A stretch of DNA of 64,000 bases, taken from NCBI GenBank assembly GCA_958450325.1, contig OY288242.1, positions 66,665,562 to 66,729,561 of the forward strand, in the 5' to 3' direction. The stretch's first letter is position 1, and each line of letters starts with the position of its first letter. Below, piece after piece: positions 21,801 to 33,281 of this stretch. The position numbers and the translations under genes are program-made. Source of the stretch: Agrostemma githago. Lineage: Eukaryota; Streptophyta; Magnoliopsida; Caryophyllales; Caryophyllaceae. The notes under the pieces were generated by a model, which was not told the origin of the DNA, did no database searches, and saw only the letters and a list, made by a program, of their open reading frames with translations.

Positions 21801-22037
21801 GTAGGTTCAAATAAGGGTAACAACTATTTTAAGGGCATAAAGTCTAGTGTTAAAGTTACACAAAAAGTGCTTAAAGTTACACGAGATGAATGATAAAGTT
21901 GCACTTTATCACTTGAAGTGATAAAAGAGCTGAATGTTATAGTTACATATCAATTTTAAACAAATGCAACTTTATCGTATGTCATCTGTAACTTTAATAT
22001 ACACTTACTGAAACATGTTGCCCTTATTTGAACCTAC

Positions 22038-22038
<1 letters not shown>
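21800..22038. mobile_element. Element F2: 239-bp second copy of F1
   Basis: Same 17-bp inverted ends and the same inner order as F1, in the same orientation, with scattered base changes (for example AAGGGTAACAACTATTTTAA in place of AAGGTCAACAAGTTTTTTAA). It is followed by (CT)n and (TA)n at 22,051-22,068. Confidence 0.88.
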
Positions 22039-22070
<32 letters not shown>

Positions 22071-22097
22071 ATGTTGAATATCCGAATGGGTGATTTG

Positions 22098-22719
22098 CAG
22101 GTGCGAATCCAGGATTTCTCGATAGGGGGGCATTTAGAAAATTATTCCGTACATAGTTTGTATTTTGAAAAAAAATTATAAGTGGATTTATAAAGTAAAA
22201 ATAATTGCTTGAAAACCAATTTTTGTTTTATAAATTAACGTTGATTTTGAATTTTTTTGCTTCATTTTGGAAGACTTGCAAAAAAATACACCATTATTAG
22301 GCAATTGAGTAACCAGTAAATATATACTCCCTCTGTCTAACTCATTTATTAGTATTTGATAAAAAAATAATCGTCACAATTATCTAAAAGATAAACAAAT
22401 GAATTAACAAAATGGATGAAGACTTAAACTTATAAAAAGTATAATGTTTCAACATATTTAACATTTACACATCAAAATTGTGTGGCTTGTTGGTTTACTT
22501 GGATAGTTGGAGTCGTCTTGACATGAAATCTTGGGTTCGACTCTTCTTTTTTGTATAATTTTAGCTCTTAACTTATTATATAAGTAATAAGAAAAAACAA
22601 GTGGAGACCATCTCAACCAATAAGCAACATTATGATTAATATAGTTAAACAATTCTAATTATTTATGGGATCTGGGTGAGGGCAACCGCCCACCCATGCA
22701 CACACCCAGATCCGCCCCA
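22098..22719. mobile_element. 622-bp non-autonomous DNA element with 9-bp direct flanks
   Basis: GGTGATTTG occurs immediately on both sides (22,089-22,097 and 22,720-22,728). The ends CAGGTGCGAATCCAGGATT and the inverse of CACCCAGATCCGCCCC are imperfectly complementary. A 9-bp duplication suggests a Mutator-type mechanism, or hAT if only 8 bases count. Inside, 22,480-22,545 has a B-box-like GGGTTCGACTC and may be an inserted tRNA-derived scrap. One MITE end (ACTCCCTCTGTC) is at about 22,327. Confidence 0.6.
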
Positions 22720-22728
22720 GGTGATTTG

Positions 22729-23272
22729 TATACAATGCATGGATGTATACAAACTAAATGACACTTTAATTACAGTAAAAGAGATGTAAAATGCCTGATA
22801 CCATTGAATTAAGATTAAAGCTGTACAAGTGTCAAACGGAAACATACTTGATTTCCGAGATTGCTTGATATATATATGTTTCATCACCGACTAACGAAAC
22901 AATGTTATGGTAAAAAATGCAGAGGAACTGTCATATTACGCATGAGCATTTAAATCCTTTCGACACAACCACTTGTGATGTTACCTATGATGTACTTTTA
23001 TATACTTGACGATTTAATGCGACAAGCCTACAAGCACTTTATTTGCGATATTACGGTATTGTCTTCCATTGAAAGATACTTTTGTCCTACTTATTATGAG
23101 ACATTTGTTTATTTACCTGACACTTTTTTCATTCATAATAAAAATCATGGCACGCTCGACATTGGTGACAAACTATTGTTTATATAACGTTGGAAAAAAA
23201 TGCTAATAAATCTACCTTTATTTCAACCCTGTGATTTTATCACGGCTTTTGTACTAGTTTAGTTATACTATA
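22729..23272. other. AT-rich stretch without recognised features
   Basis: Short open frames on both strands show no conserved motif. I see no repeat structure. Confidence 0.4.
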
Positions 23273-23529
23273 CTCCCTCTGTTTCAATCAAATTCCTATG
23301 TTTACTTTATACACGTACACCAATGTAAATTTTTTTTGTCCATATCTTTAGTTAAATACTCCGTATTTTTAAACATTATAAAAACTTGATATTCATAATA
23401 ATGCATTTGATTAGACAATTTAAACAAGATTTCACATGAATATATTAAAAGTTATATCGAAGATTCTTCTCGCTTAGAAATAGTAGTATCCAAAAAGCAA
23501 ACGTATGAAATTGATTGGAACGGAGAAAG
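23273..23529. mobile_element. TA-flanked MITE (Stowaway-like)
   Basis: The ends CTCCCTCTGTTTCAATCAAA and the inverse of TTTGATTGGAACGGAGAAAG-like sequence enclose 257 bp, with TA at 23,271-23,272 and 23,530-23,531. Same size class as the MITE at 3,240. Confidence 0.8.
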
Positions 23530-23544
23530 TATCATAATTCTGAT

Positions 23545-23800
23545 TTCCATGGCCAGTTCTTGGCTTGGAATCAGCATCCCAACTAGGAATATGACTGCCT
23601 GGAGGCTTACCAGGAGGGGCTCTAAATTGGAGGGATTGTGAATGGCTTAGTGGATGCTATCATATACCAGATTTGGATCGAGAGAAACAAAGTTAGAGTA
23701 GAACATTCTGTCATTAGACCGAGTCATGGGTTTAAGGCTATAAAAGCTGAGATTATTGCTAAAGTTGAATGTTGTAAAACATTTTTCCCCTAGCTTAGCA
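23545..23800 (+). pseudogene. 3' remnant of an L1-type LINE (end of the reverse-transcriptase ORF)
   Basis: From 23,641 one frame reads NGLVDAIIYQIWIERNKVRV and continues with GFKAIKAEIIAKVE to a TAG at 23,791-23,793. The IYxIWxERN motif is the usual close of the zinc-binding region at the C-terminus of plant LINE ORF2. Upstream sequence (23,545-23,640) appears to be the preceding part in another frame. Everything 5' is absent. Confidence 0.65.
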
Positions 23801-23865
23801 TGGATAAGGCCTGGTTAGATAGTGTGAGTATGTAATGAAGGTTTCTACCTTTTACAATTTGGTTA

Positions 23866-24060
23866 CTCCCTTTGTCCTAATAGGTAGTTTACATTTGCTT
23901 TATACATAAAGATTAAGGTGACAAAGTTAATAAAAGATGATTTATTGTTAGTTTATTAAAAAGCAAAAAGTAGAATGTGAAACTTAACAAAAAAATGTGT
24001 GAATTATTGACTGACTGAACCAATAAAGAAAGTGTGAACTATTAACCGGAAGGGAGGGAG
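23866..24060. mobile_element. TA-flanked MITE (Stowaway-like)
   Basis: The ends CTCCCTTTGTCC and GGAAGGGAGGGAG are imperfect inverse copies enclosing 195 bp, with TA at 23,864-23,865 and 24,061-24,062. It sits directly after the LINE remnant. Confidence 0.75.
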
Positions 24061-24210
24061 TACATGATTAATATATTTTCTTTTTACAAAAATAAATAAA
24101 TAATAATTCCGAATCCACCCTTGTTAGTTGTCCCGTCCTTAATTGTCATAAAGATAAGTATTTTTTTTACTACATAGGCATCCCTTTAAATTAGTACTCG
24201 TATGATTTAT

Positions 24211-24516
24211 TGTTGTAATTGTATGTTTGCAAAACAAGATGAAGGGAAGAGATTGCTTGCTTGCTTGCTTGCTTAATTGAAACTGAAAGATTACAATGCT
24301 TATAAGGGAAACTAAACACAACCTCTAAGGCCATGTTCTTCATTAACTGCCTCCTACTACCCATGATCAAGAACAAGTAGCTGATCACGGGTTACTAGCC
24401 TTAGACTTAGGACTTGACCCTTAATACTTGCTTGAATAACTGAAATAAACCAACTGCTCCTAACTTCCTAGCTTGTAGCTGAAGTAACGTGATGATGTTT
24501 GAATTACAATTCAACA
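24211..24516 (-). repeat. 3' LTR of the copia element
   Basis: 306 bp with TG and CA ends. On the minus strand it directly follows a purine tract reading AAGGGGTGG (24,517-24,525), the likely polypurine tract. Confidence 0.93.
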
Positions 24517-24523
24517 CCACCCC

Positions 24524-27500
24524 TTAATTCAAACTCTTCATACCTATGCACTCCAAGAAGAACTGATGCTTCGCTTGAGTTAAAGCCTTTGTAAACAAGT
24601 GTGCATTTTGACTGTTTGTCCCACAGAACTTGAGCTTCACTTGCTCTTCATTCACCAGCTTTCTGATGTAGTGATGCTGGACCTTAATGTGTTTGGTTCT
24701 TGCGTGGAATGCAGGGTTCTTTGCCATTGCTATGGCTGACTTACTGTCACACCATAACTCTGTTGCTTCCTTCTGCTCACACTCTAGGTCTAGTAGCAGT
24801 TTCCTTAGCCATACAGTTTGTTTTCCTGCTGCACCTGCTGCTACATACTCAGCCTCGGATGATGACAATGCAACAGTCTCTTGTTTCTTTGAACTGCATG
24901 TCACTGCCCCTGATCCCAGACTAAATATCGACCCAGTTGTACTTCTTCTATCATCAATACATCCTGCCCAATCACTATCAGTGAACCCGACCAGCTTAAA
25001 CTCTTGTGCAGATGTATACCAGATGCCATAGTCTTTGGTTCCTGCAACATACTTCAAAATTCTCATGGCTGCCCCAAGTTGTTGCCTGGTTGGATCATGT
25101 AGGTATCTAGATACCACACCCATACAATAAGAGATGTCAGGTCTTGTGTGAGTGAGGTAGTTCAAACCACCCACTAGACTCCTGTATCTTTTTTCATTTG
25201 CTGGTGGTGTTCCATCATCCCTTTGCAATTTTTCATTTGTATTCATGGGAGTAATTGCAGCCTTACTTTCTTCCACTTGAAATTTCTTGAGCAGATCTTG
25301 TGCATATTTCTTTTGGCACAGAAAAATGCCCTCTTCCTTCTGCATTACCTCCAAACCCATAAAGTACTGCAATTCACCAGATCAGTCATCTCAAATTCTC
25401 CCATCATAGCCTTCTTGAATTCGCTCAATAGCTGTGGAGAGGAGCTAAAGTAGATGATGTCATCCACATACAGACATACTACCAATATCCCTTGATCTTC
25501 AGCCTTCTTGACATACAAGGTGGGTTCATTTTCACTCTTTTTGAACCCGTCTTTCTCATAGAACCCATCAATCCTGCTATACCAGGCTCTTGGTGCCTGT
25601 TTTAGGCCATACAATGCCTTCTTCAATTTGTATACCTTTGATTCTTCCCCTTCTTTGAGAAAATCTTGTGGTTGATCAACAAAGACCTCCTCTAGCAGGT
25701 CTCCATTTAGGAATGCAGATTTGACATCAAACTGGTAAACAGTTAGACACCACTGAGCAGCTAAAGCAAGAATGACTCTCACAGTCTCGAACCTTGCCAC
25801 TGGAGAGTAGGTCTCACCAAAATCAATTCCCTCCCTTTGAGCGTAACCCTTTGCCACCATTCTGGCTTTATGCTTCTGTACACTGCCATTGGTATTGTAC
25901 TTCGTTCTGAACACCCACTTCAGCCCAATTGCCTTCTTGCCCTTAGGAAGATCAACCAATTCCCAAGTTTTATTCTTTTGAATTGACATGATTTCATCCT
26001 CCATTGCTACCTGCCAAACTGATTCCAGCACAGCTTCATCAAAACTTGATGGTTCTGCAGCCATCAAAGCAAAGTCACAAGCTTCATAAACTTCTGCCAG
26101 TGACTTCATTCTCCTTGGGGTTGACTCGTCTGAAGATTCAGAAGTGGCTGAATTGCTGCTATGACCTGGAGTGGAGGGAGGTGATGCTGCCTGTTGTTCA
26201 GTTTGTGGAACTACATCTTCAAATGTAAAGATTTTCTAATCATCTCTTGACCAGTCCCATCTTGCTTCTTCATCAAAGATTATATTCCTACTAACCATTA
26301 TCCTTCTACTCACAGGATCAAACAACTTATAAGCCTTATATTGTGAAGCATACCCAATGAATATGCACTTAATAGACTTATCATCTAGCTTAGTTCTTAA
26401 ATTAACCAAAGAATAAGCAACACAGCCAAATACTCTTAGATGACTCACCCCTGGTCTCCTTCCTCTCCAAACCTCATGTGGAGTTTGATTAACCAGTGCC
26501 CTTGTTGGAGAAATGTTGAGCAAATAAACTGCTGTTGCTACAGCTTCACCCCAGAGCTCATCTGGCAGACCTTGTGCTTTAAGCATACTCCTAGCCATCT
26601 CTACAACTGTCCTATTCTTTCTCTCAGCCACACCATTCTGCTCAGGTGTGTAAGGGGCTGTGAACTCTCTTCTAATTCCTTGATTCTCACAAAACTCAAT
26701 GAATTCTTTGGTGACAAACTCCCCTCCCCTATCTGTTCTCAACACTTTAACCACTTTTCCACTTTCATTTTCAACCAAGACCTTAAACTTCTTGAAATTA
26801 TCAAATGACTCTGACTTGGTTTGCTGAAAATAAACCCAACTTTTCCTACTAAAGTCGTCTGTGATTAACAAGAAGTATCTACTTCCTCCTAAAGACTCAA
26901 TCCTCATTGGACCACATAAATCAGCATGTAGAAGTCCCAAACATTCACTTGCTCTCCAAGTCTTCTCATTTGGAAATGACCCTCTACTTTGCTTCCCATA
27001 TATACACCCCTCACAGACTTTTAAATCATTTATCTTAGGTAAGCCATCAACTAGCCCTTTTGAGCTTAACATCCTAAGACTTTGTACATTCAAATGCCCA
27101 TATCTAAGATGCCATAACCTGGTATACTCATCCTTAGCAACCAGTGCCCTTCCCACATTTTTTACCAGATCTATAGCAAACATTCTGTTTCTTGCCATGA
27201 CTGTTTTAGCAACAATTTCATTTGTTTTCTTATCTTTAACAACACAGGACTCTTCATCAAACAACAAGGACAAACCACAAGATAACAGTTGACCAACGCT
27301 TAGCATATTATATGCAAGTAAAGGTACAAATTGTACATTGTGCAGAAGTTTGACATTACCTTGCTCAGTCTTAACTACTATTGTTCCTATACCCTCAACC
27401 GACAGTTGCTTGTTATCTCCAAGCCTCACCTTACCCTTCTTTGACTCATCCAGATCTTTGAACATGGCTTTTGTACTTGACATGTGGTTTGAACATCCAC

Positions 27501-28494
27501 TGTCAATGTACCATACCTCAGACGCCTCCTTTTGTGACCCTCCAGTTGTCATAAACAACTTTTCTTCTTGTTGTGCAAGATTTATTCTTTGATCACCTCT
27601 GGCTTCAGCTTGATCTTTCTCTTTTTTCCAACAATTTGCAGCCTTGTGTCCAGGTTTAGTGCAGTAATAGCACTTGATGATGGATTTTGCTGCCTGAGTT
27701 TGTTGCTCCTGATTGTCATAGGCTTGCCCAGATTGCCCAGAGTTTCTTCCTCCTCTGCCACGTCCTCCTCTACCTCTTGAACCACCTCTGCCTCTTCCTC
27801 CTCTTCCTCTTCCAACAAATTGACTTGATTGATCTTTGTGTTGATCGTCCTTAACTTGGAAGGCTTTTTCCTCTCTTTTTTCAGAAGATCTGTTCAGCCT
27901 CTCCTCATGTGCTTGTAGTGACCCCATCAACTCATCAAACGTGTAGGTCTCCATGTCCTTGGATTCCTCGATGGCTGCCACAACATGATCGAATTTGCTG
28001 ATTAGACTCCTCAACACCTTTCCAACTACAAGTGTGTCAGATATCTTCTCACCGTAGGCCTTCATCTGCTGAACTACTCCTGTTACTCTTGACAGGAAGT
28101 CTTGCACAGATTCCTTATCATTCATAAGGGAAGTCTCAAACTCCCTCCTTAATGATTGAAGCCTAACTGTCACCACTTTCTTATCTCCTAGGTACTCAGA
28201 TTTGAGTACATCCCAGGCTTTCTTTGCAGTTGTTGCAGAGGCAATGCGAGGAAAGATTTCATCATCAAGAGCTTGTTGAATGATGAACAAAGCTTTTGAA
28301 TCTTTCTTCCTCTTATCCTTGAGCTGCTGATCAGGGTTGTCAGGATTCGTATCAACAAACCCATCTTCAACTAGCTCCCACAGTTCTTGGGACTTGAATA
28401 ATGTCTTCATTTTCAGTTCCCAAAACTGATACTTTACACCTTTGAAAATCGGCAACTGGGTTACATTCGAACCTCCTCCTTTGCTGTTACTCAT
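24524..28494 (-). pseudogene. Copia gag-pol polyprotein (Gag, protease, integrase, RT, RNase H), one stop and one frameshift
   Basis: Read on the minus strand from ATG 28,494, residues 1-200 form the UBN2-type Gag. An RG-rich stretch (about 228-250) and a CCHC knuckle CYYCTKPGHKAANC (275-288) follow. Protease shows WYIDSGCSNHM (DSG near 331). A pre-integrase RLWHLRYGHLN, then CEGCIYGK, comes next. Integrase shows LLHADLCGP, LRTDRGGEF and EQNGVAERKN, the D, D and E positions. After a TAG at 26,238-26,236 the frame continues into RT with YVDD (25,470-25,459). A one-base loss near 25,375 shifts the frame before MQYFMGLEV. RNase H follows (DSDWAGCIDDRRSTTG, SSSEAEYVA, LWCDSKSAIAMAKNP) to the stop at 24,524. 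Domain order PR-INT-RT-RH is diagnostic of Ty1/copia. The copy cannot make the full protein without readthrough, but is otherwise well preserved. Confidence 0.95.
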
Positions 28495-28528
28495 GATGTT
28501 TTTCGCTTTGAATCGAACCTGGATTCAA

Positions 28529-28540
28529 GCTCTGATACCA
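28529..28540 (-). other. Primer binding site of the copia element (tRNA-Met type)
   Basis: On the minus strand TGGTATCAGAGC begins two bases after the LTR end. This matches the 3' end of plant initiator tRNA-Met, the common copia primer. Confidence 0.9.
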
Positions 28541-28542
28541 AA

Positions 28543-31243
28543 TGTTGTAATTGTATGTTTGCAAAACAAGATGAAGAGAAGAGATTGCTTGCTTGCTTGC
28601 TTAATTGAAACTGAAAGATTACAATGCTTATAAGGGAAACTAAACACAACCTCTAAGGCCATGTGTGGACATGACGTCGGTCCACCCCGACGCGGCCACG
28701 CGCGGGTTTTGGGGAGGCGAATGAATCTCCATGAGATGGTCAAATGGAAATTTAAATCGAAGTCGGAGTCGCCACCGAATTTTATGGTTATTCGGAACCG
28801 TTCGAGCCCACTCTATGTCGTAGTGGGCCGTGTACAAAATACGGCCCATTTCTGATGTCAGAGTTTATTGGGCTCGTCCCTTTGCATATCGATATAGATG
28901 CCGACTGGAGCGGTTAATCATATATTGAATGACTCTCGTTGCCAATGGTTTCGGACATCCGGAAACCACGGTTCTGAGTAAAGGGTGAGGGTACGTGTTG
29001 GGAAGTTCACTAAGAACACCCAACCCCGCCCGCACATTAGCGGCCTCTACTAGGATATCGAATGATGTTTTAATGCGCGCGTTAGTTGAACGATGAATGA
29101 TATGCACACATTGTTTTCCTAAGCATGTGAGGAATTGAACAGGTTGCTAAGTTGGTTTAATGCATGAAAGATTAACGTCAAAGTTGAATTTAACATGTGA
29201 GATTCGTTTTAGTATAATAAAACAAATGATGAGAAAGAATGAATTTGCTACAAGACGAACAAACGAGTTAGTATCGATTTGTAAAATAATAATATAGCAA
29301 ATAAATATGCGAAATCGAGAAAATAAATATTAATCGAAATCTGAAAAATATCGTTAAAAAGTTGTTTTGTATAAAAAACGAAGTTCGAAAAATAATAAAA
29401 AAGAACGAGAAAGGACGCGGCAAGGCAGCCGGCCGCGCGGCTCGCCCGGGACGCCGGCGAGTCGCGTGTCGGGCTGGTTTCGAGAGCGGTTTTTTTGGAA
29501 ATTCGATTAAATCGCGTGCGAATATTGTATGATCCATACTCGAGTTAATATTTTCGATATTCGTTATATTCGATAGTTGACTATGAAATCAATATCAAGT
29601 ACTCAGAATAGTTTCAGAAAAGATGTGAATTTTAGAAATCGTTTCGTAGAATAAATAATAAAATGACCGAAAAAGTTGAAAAAGGGAGCGCGGGTTTCAG
29701 ACTCGTACACGAGTCGCCTGTGAGAGGCGCGACTCACGTGCGGGCCTGTCCCGTTTCGCTCGTTGTTCGAAAATTGTTATTTTGATGAATCGCGTACAAG
29801 CTATGAATTACTTTGTATTCGATTCATGTTTTCGATATTCGTCGTATCCGATGTTCGATTATGAAATCGATATCGAATATTCGGAATAAAAAGGGTTTTG
29901 TAAAATAATTTGTTTTGAACGAAAAGTAAAAGAAAAGAATTTTGAACGAAAAAGATGTAACGATTTTTTGATATCGTCGAGATCTTAATATAATTCTTTT
30001 CGATACAATATTCGATTTTAGAAAAATCGATATCGTATTTTTAAGAATGTTTGTTATGAAAATAGTTTTTCGTTAATAACGATATTAGAGAGAAAAGAAA
30101 AAAAAAACGACTCTTGACCCATAAAAAAAACGGACGAAGAGAAGGAAGGAGAAGAAAGAAGAAATCGGGTTTGGTACACCCTCAACCTACATGCTTCTGT
30201 TGACTCGGATCAGGGCTCGTCGGAATGTGGCTAGGCACGGGAGCGTCAAGTGATGTTTGGTTCGGCTAGGGGGTACGGTTTGGACGAGACGGGTGAAGGG
30301 TATCGGGTATAGGACCGGTTTCCTTCGGGTTTGTAATATCGATTTCTCGATGCTAAGTGTAAGGATGATTGATGTGAAAGTTGTGTATTTCTGAATGAAT
30401 ATGTGTTCTTATCGGGGGTTGTATGTTGATTGAATTATTGTGTTCATTATGTTGGATGCAAGGGGCTATTTATAGGGAGTTCCCGACCTTGACTTGGAGA
30501 GACGTATTTGAACTAGAATTACCGCTTGGGTAAGAAGCTGAGGAGAACGAGAATTCCGTTTTCTTGTGAAGGAAGAAAAGGGAGTCTCGGCTGGTTCATG
30601 CTGCTCGGCCGAGTAATTGTACTTGGTTGGGTATTTGAATCGGTTTTCGGATAGGATTCCTACTCGAGATCGAATTCTACCTTAAACGGAATTGCTTATT
30701 ATTTTGTGAAGCTGATTTTTGTGGAGTTGGAGTCCGATCAGGACGCGTGAGACATCACTGTCGGTCCACAAGTCTCGGAAAATATCTTTGACCGGGTTTT
30801 GACTCGGTCGCTAAAAGACGGTTTTACCCCTGGTGTTGGATTCGACCCAAATTAGTGTTATTTGACTCGAAACGACCCACTGGGCCTGAATTTGAGGTTG
30901 GTTTTGTGAAATTTGTACTCCTTAAAATGCCCAAGTTAAATATCCATGATTTCGAGCCCATTTCCGAGTATGTTAAAGCATGTTAGCGTCCGATCATCAT
31001 CCGGTGTTTGTCGGAAACTGCTATAGACACCTGACGGTCAAAATGTGGGTGTCTACACCATGTTCTTCATTAACTGCCTCCTACTACCCATGATCAAGAA
31101 CAAGTAGCTGATCATGGGTTACTAGCCTTAAACTTAGGACTTGACCCTTAATACTTGCTTGAATAACTGAAATAAACCAACTGCTCCTAACTTCCTAGCT
31201 TGTAGCTGAAGTAACGTGATGATGTTTGAATTACAATTCAACA
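28543..31243 (-). repeat. 5' LTR of the copia element, split by a solo LTR
   Basis: 28,543-28,663 and 31,063-31,243 together match 24,211-24,516. The gap is the gypsy solo LTR at 28,664-31,057 plus one copy of its duplication CCATG. Confidence 0.93.
28664..31057 (-). mobile_element. Solo LTR (2.4 kb) of the Tat-type gypsy family
   Basis: It starts TGTGGACATGACG and ends GTGGGTGTCTACA, flanked by the duplication CCATG (28,659-28,663 and 31,058-31,062). It matches the G2 LTRs (46,524-48,963 and 59,120-61,554) along its length and the G1 LTR in inverse, and lies on the minus strand. A TATA-type box appears on the minus strand at 30,475-30,466 (CTATAAATAG). A solo LTR with a clean duplication points to LTR-LTR recombination that removed the interior. 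No real coding sequence is present. Confidence 0.93.
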
Positions 31244-31248
31244 TTTAT

Positions 31249-33076
31249 CTACCTATATGAATGATATTTATGCCGTTACAGTATAACGGACATATCCGTA
31301 ACAAAAATATCTGCACTAACTTAATACTTTATCCGATTCTTACGAATTGCTATATTTACTTTTTGCACAGAAATTAAGGTTGTGAGTGCGAATAGTAGGT
31401 CTCACCAATAAAGTAAAAATATCACCACTAAAAAAAATATACCTAATCTAGAAATGTAAAAATTTAATTGAATAAATAAAAAAAATAAAAAAATAGAGAG
31501 AAAGAGAGAAAGAGGGGGGTTTTTAAATATAGCAATTGGTAAAAATGAAGGAGTAATAAGTAGGAGGGGTATACTGGTTATATATCCAACCAGGAATGAA
31601 GTGACTCTAGCCTATAAAGAGCTACGTACATATGTGCAATGAGCTATCATGTCGTATAAACAGGCAGCTTTCAAAATCTTTCTATTTACGTAAGTTTGAT
31701 CCCCTACTACTACTACTACTACTCGTGTTGTCGGTGATTATTAGTGTTACTCTTCCACCTAGCTCGTAAGTATATTATTGGTCTACTCTTGTCTGAGTGT
31801 ATGCCGTACGTATGTGTTCACCAAATTTCGTGTCGTGCTTACACACTTTCAGTACGTACGGTAATAGCCTAAATGCCTAATCTTTTAGTTTCGGGGATAC
31901 ATTTACTCATATAGTGATAATATAGGTAGTAGTCAGTAGCTACATAGCCGTAGCCAAGAAGTCATTTACGTCAAACTTGACGAGTTCCTACCCATTTATA
32001 TACGAGTAATTAGTTAGGGCTAGACGGACGGATAGTGATTAGACATATGATGAATTGATGTGATATATGCATTATCCCGCACGTACGTTTGGTTATATCA
32101 ACCTCACTCTGTGGACAGGGGAGCCACACAATAAAGCAGGTAGTAGTTAAAATTGTTTAAGTTAGGGTCAGACGGTCAGTCTAACACTATATTCAAACCA
32201 TTATAAGAATAGTGACCCAAAGAATAAAGGGTCCAATATATATAAGGTTAACATGGACGTAATGAGTATACAATCCAAAAGATGTAGAATATGTTACTAC
32301 AATTTTTTATTTATGATTTATAACCCCCGAATTAAGATATTTTATACTCCATATTTATTTTCTAATGTTTAAAATTTTACGAGCAAGTACTCAAAATTGT
32401 TGGACCTTATTTTGGTTTATTGAACAAGACTTCTTAAATTAATTTGATAGGCCTGCGTCAAATTTTGTAGGTGGAAATTTCTTAAATACGACGCCTTAGC
32501 AAAAGGAGATGATTATTAAATGAAAATCTGATACCCTAGATTTCCACCCCCGCTTGCATATGCTAACAATATAAAGAGATTGGTTATCGATTTTCATGAA
32601 TTAATTCACAAATCTTTCAAAAATATACTCCTGATATATATTTAAAGGCCACTTAATCTAGAAGTTGGTGTAGTCATTATACGGAGTAAATTAGTGTAGT
32701 CAGTACAGTATAGTTTGGTGTTGGCAAGGAAAGAAATGAATATAACCAAATTCTTATTACGAGGATATTCGTTATGGATATATGAGTTAGCGTATTTTGT
32801 ACGTGTTTATAACGGAGATTTGAGCTAGATTTGATGATTAAGGGTGCGAATTTAGAGTGTAAATCGTCTATTTAGTTTTATCCAGGAAATTGTGCTTTAT
32901 TGAAGAAAAGACGGTTTTTAGAATTTTAATTCCTTGTTATATGATTTTGGGCTCGAGACGGAGAGTACGAAGAACAAGCCCAACAAACCGAGTGAAAAGT
33001 CAAAGCGCAGCTCGGAAACTAAAGACGGAACTACTTCGGGTTCCGTGTAAGCTTAATTATTGCTCCGTATTTATTA
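31249..33076. other. Unassigned sequence between copia element and MITE
   Basis: AT-rich, with a short CTA run at 31,704-31,723. The stretch at 32,885-33,060 has higher GC and an open frame but no recognised motif. I find no gene or element border. Confidence 0.4.
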
Positions 33077-33281
33077 CTCCCTCCGATTTTTTATTATCTT
33101 CCCTATTTCCTTATTGGGCTGAAACCCCATTTCCTCCCTATTTCCATTTAGGTCATCAATATGTGGTCTAGAATCACCCTTGCATTTCTCTCTCTTCCTT
33201 CTTTTATTTTAAACCACACATTCCAACACCCTTATTTTCTTCCCCAAACCAAAGGGGAAGATAATAAAAAATCGGAGGGAG
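33077..33281. mobile_element. TA-flanked MITE (Stowaway-like)
   Basis: The ends CTCCCTCCGATTTTTTATTA and their inverse TAATAAAAAATCGGAGGGAG are perfect, enclosing 205 bp, with TA at 33,075-33,076 and 33,282-33,283. The near-perfect arms suggest a young copy. Confidence 0.9.

Larger units (their letters stand above)
24211..31243 (-). mobile_element. Ty1/copia LTR retrotransposon, nearly intact, with a gypsy solo LTR in its 5' LTR
   Basis: LTRs TGTTGTAATTG...CAATTCAACA lie at 24,211-24,516 and 28,543-31,243 (the second interrupted), flanked by the 5-bp duplication TTTAT (24,206-24,210 and 31,244-31,248). Removing the inserted solo LTR and its duplication leaves 302 bp against 306 bp; the 4-bp difference is one TTGC unit in a short TTGC run. 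I count only a few base differences between the LTRs, so the insertion is fairly young. One long coding region with one stop and one frameshift fills the interior. Confidence 0.95.

Noticed and set aside
22480..22560. tRNA gene, from the GGGTTCGACTC box (also 3,655-3,722)
   Set aside because: No cloverleaf pairing or anticodon arm can be formed convincingly. At most tRNA-derived SINE scraps.
26861..27292. Long plus-strand open frames opposite the copia gag-integrase
   Set aside because: They are shadows of the well-preserved minus-strand polyprotein, whose domains are certain.
32890..33171. Possible small host gene
   Set aside because: The frame runs into the MITE starting at 33,077, has no conserved motif and no supporting splice or promoter signal.
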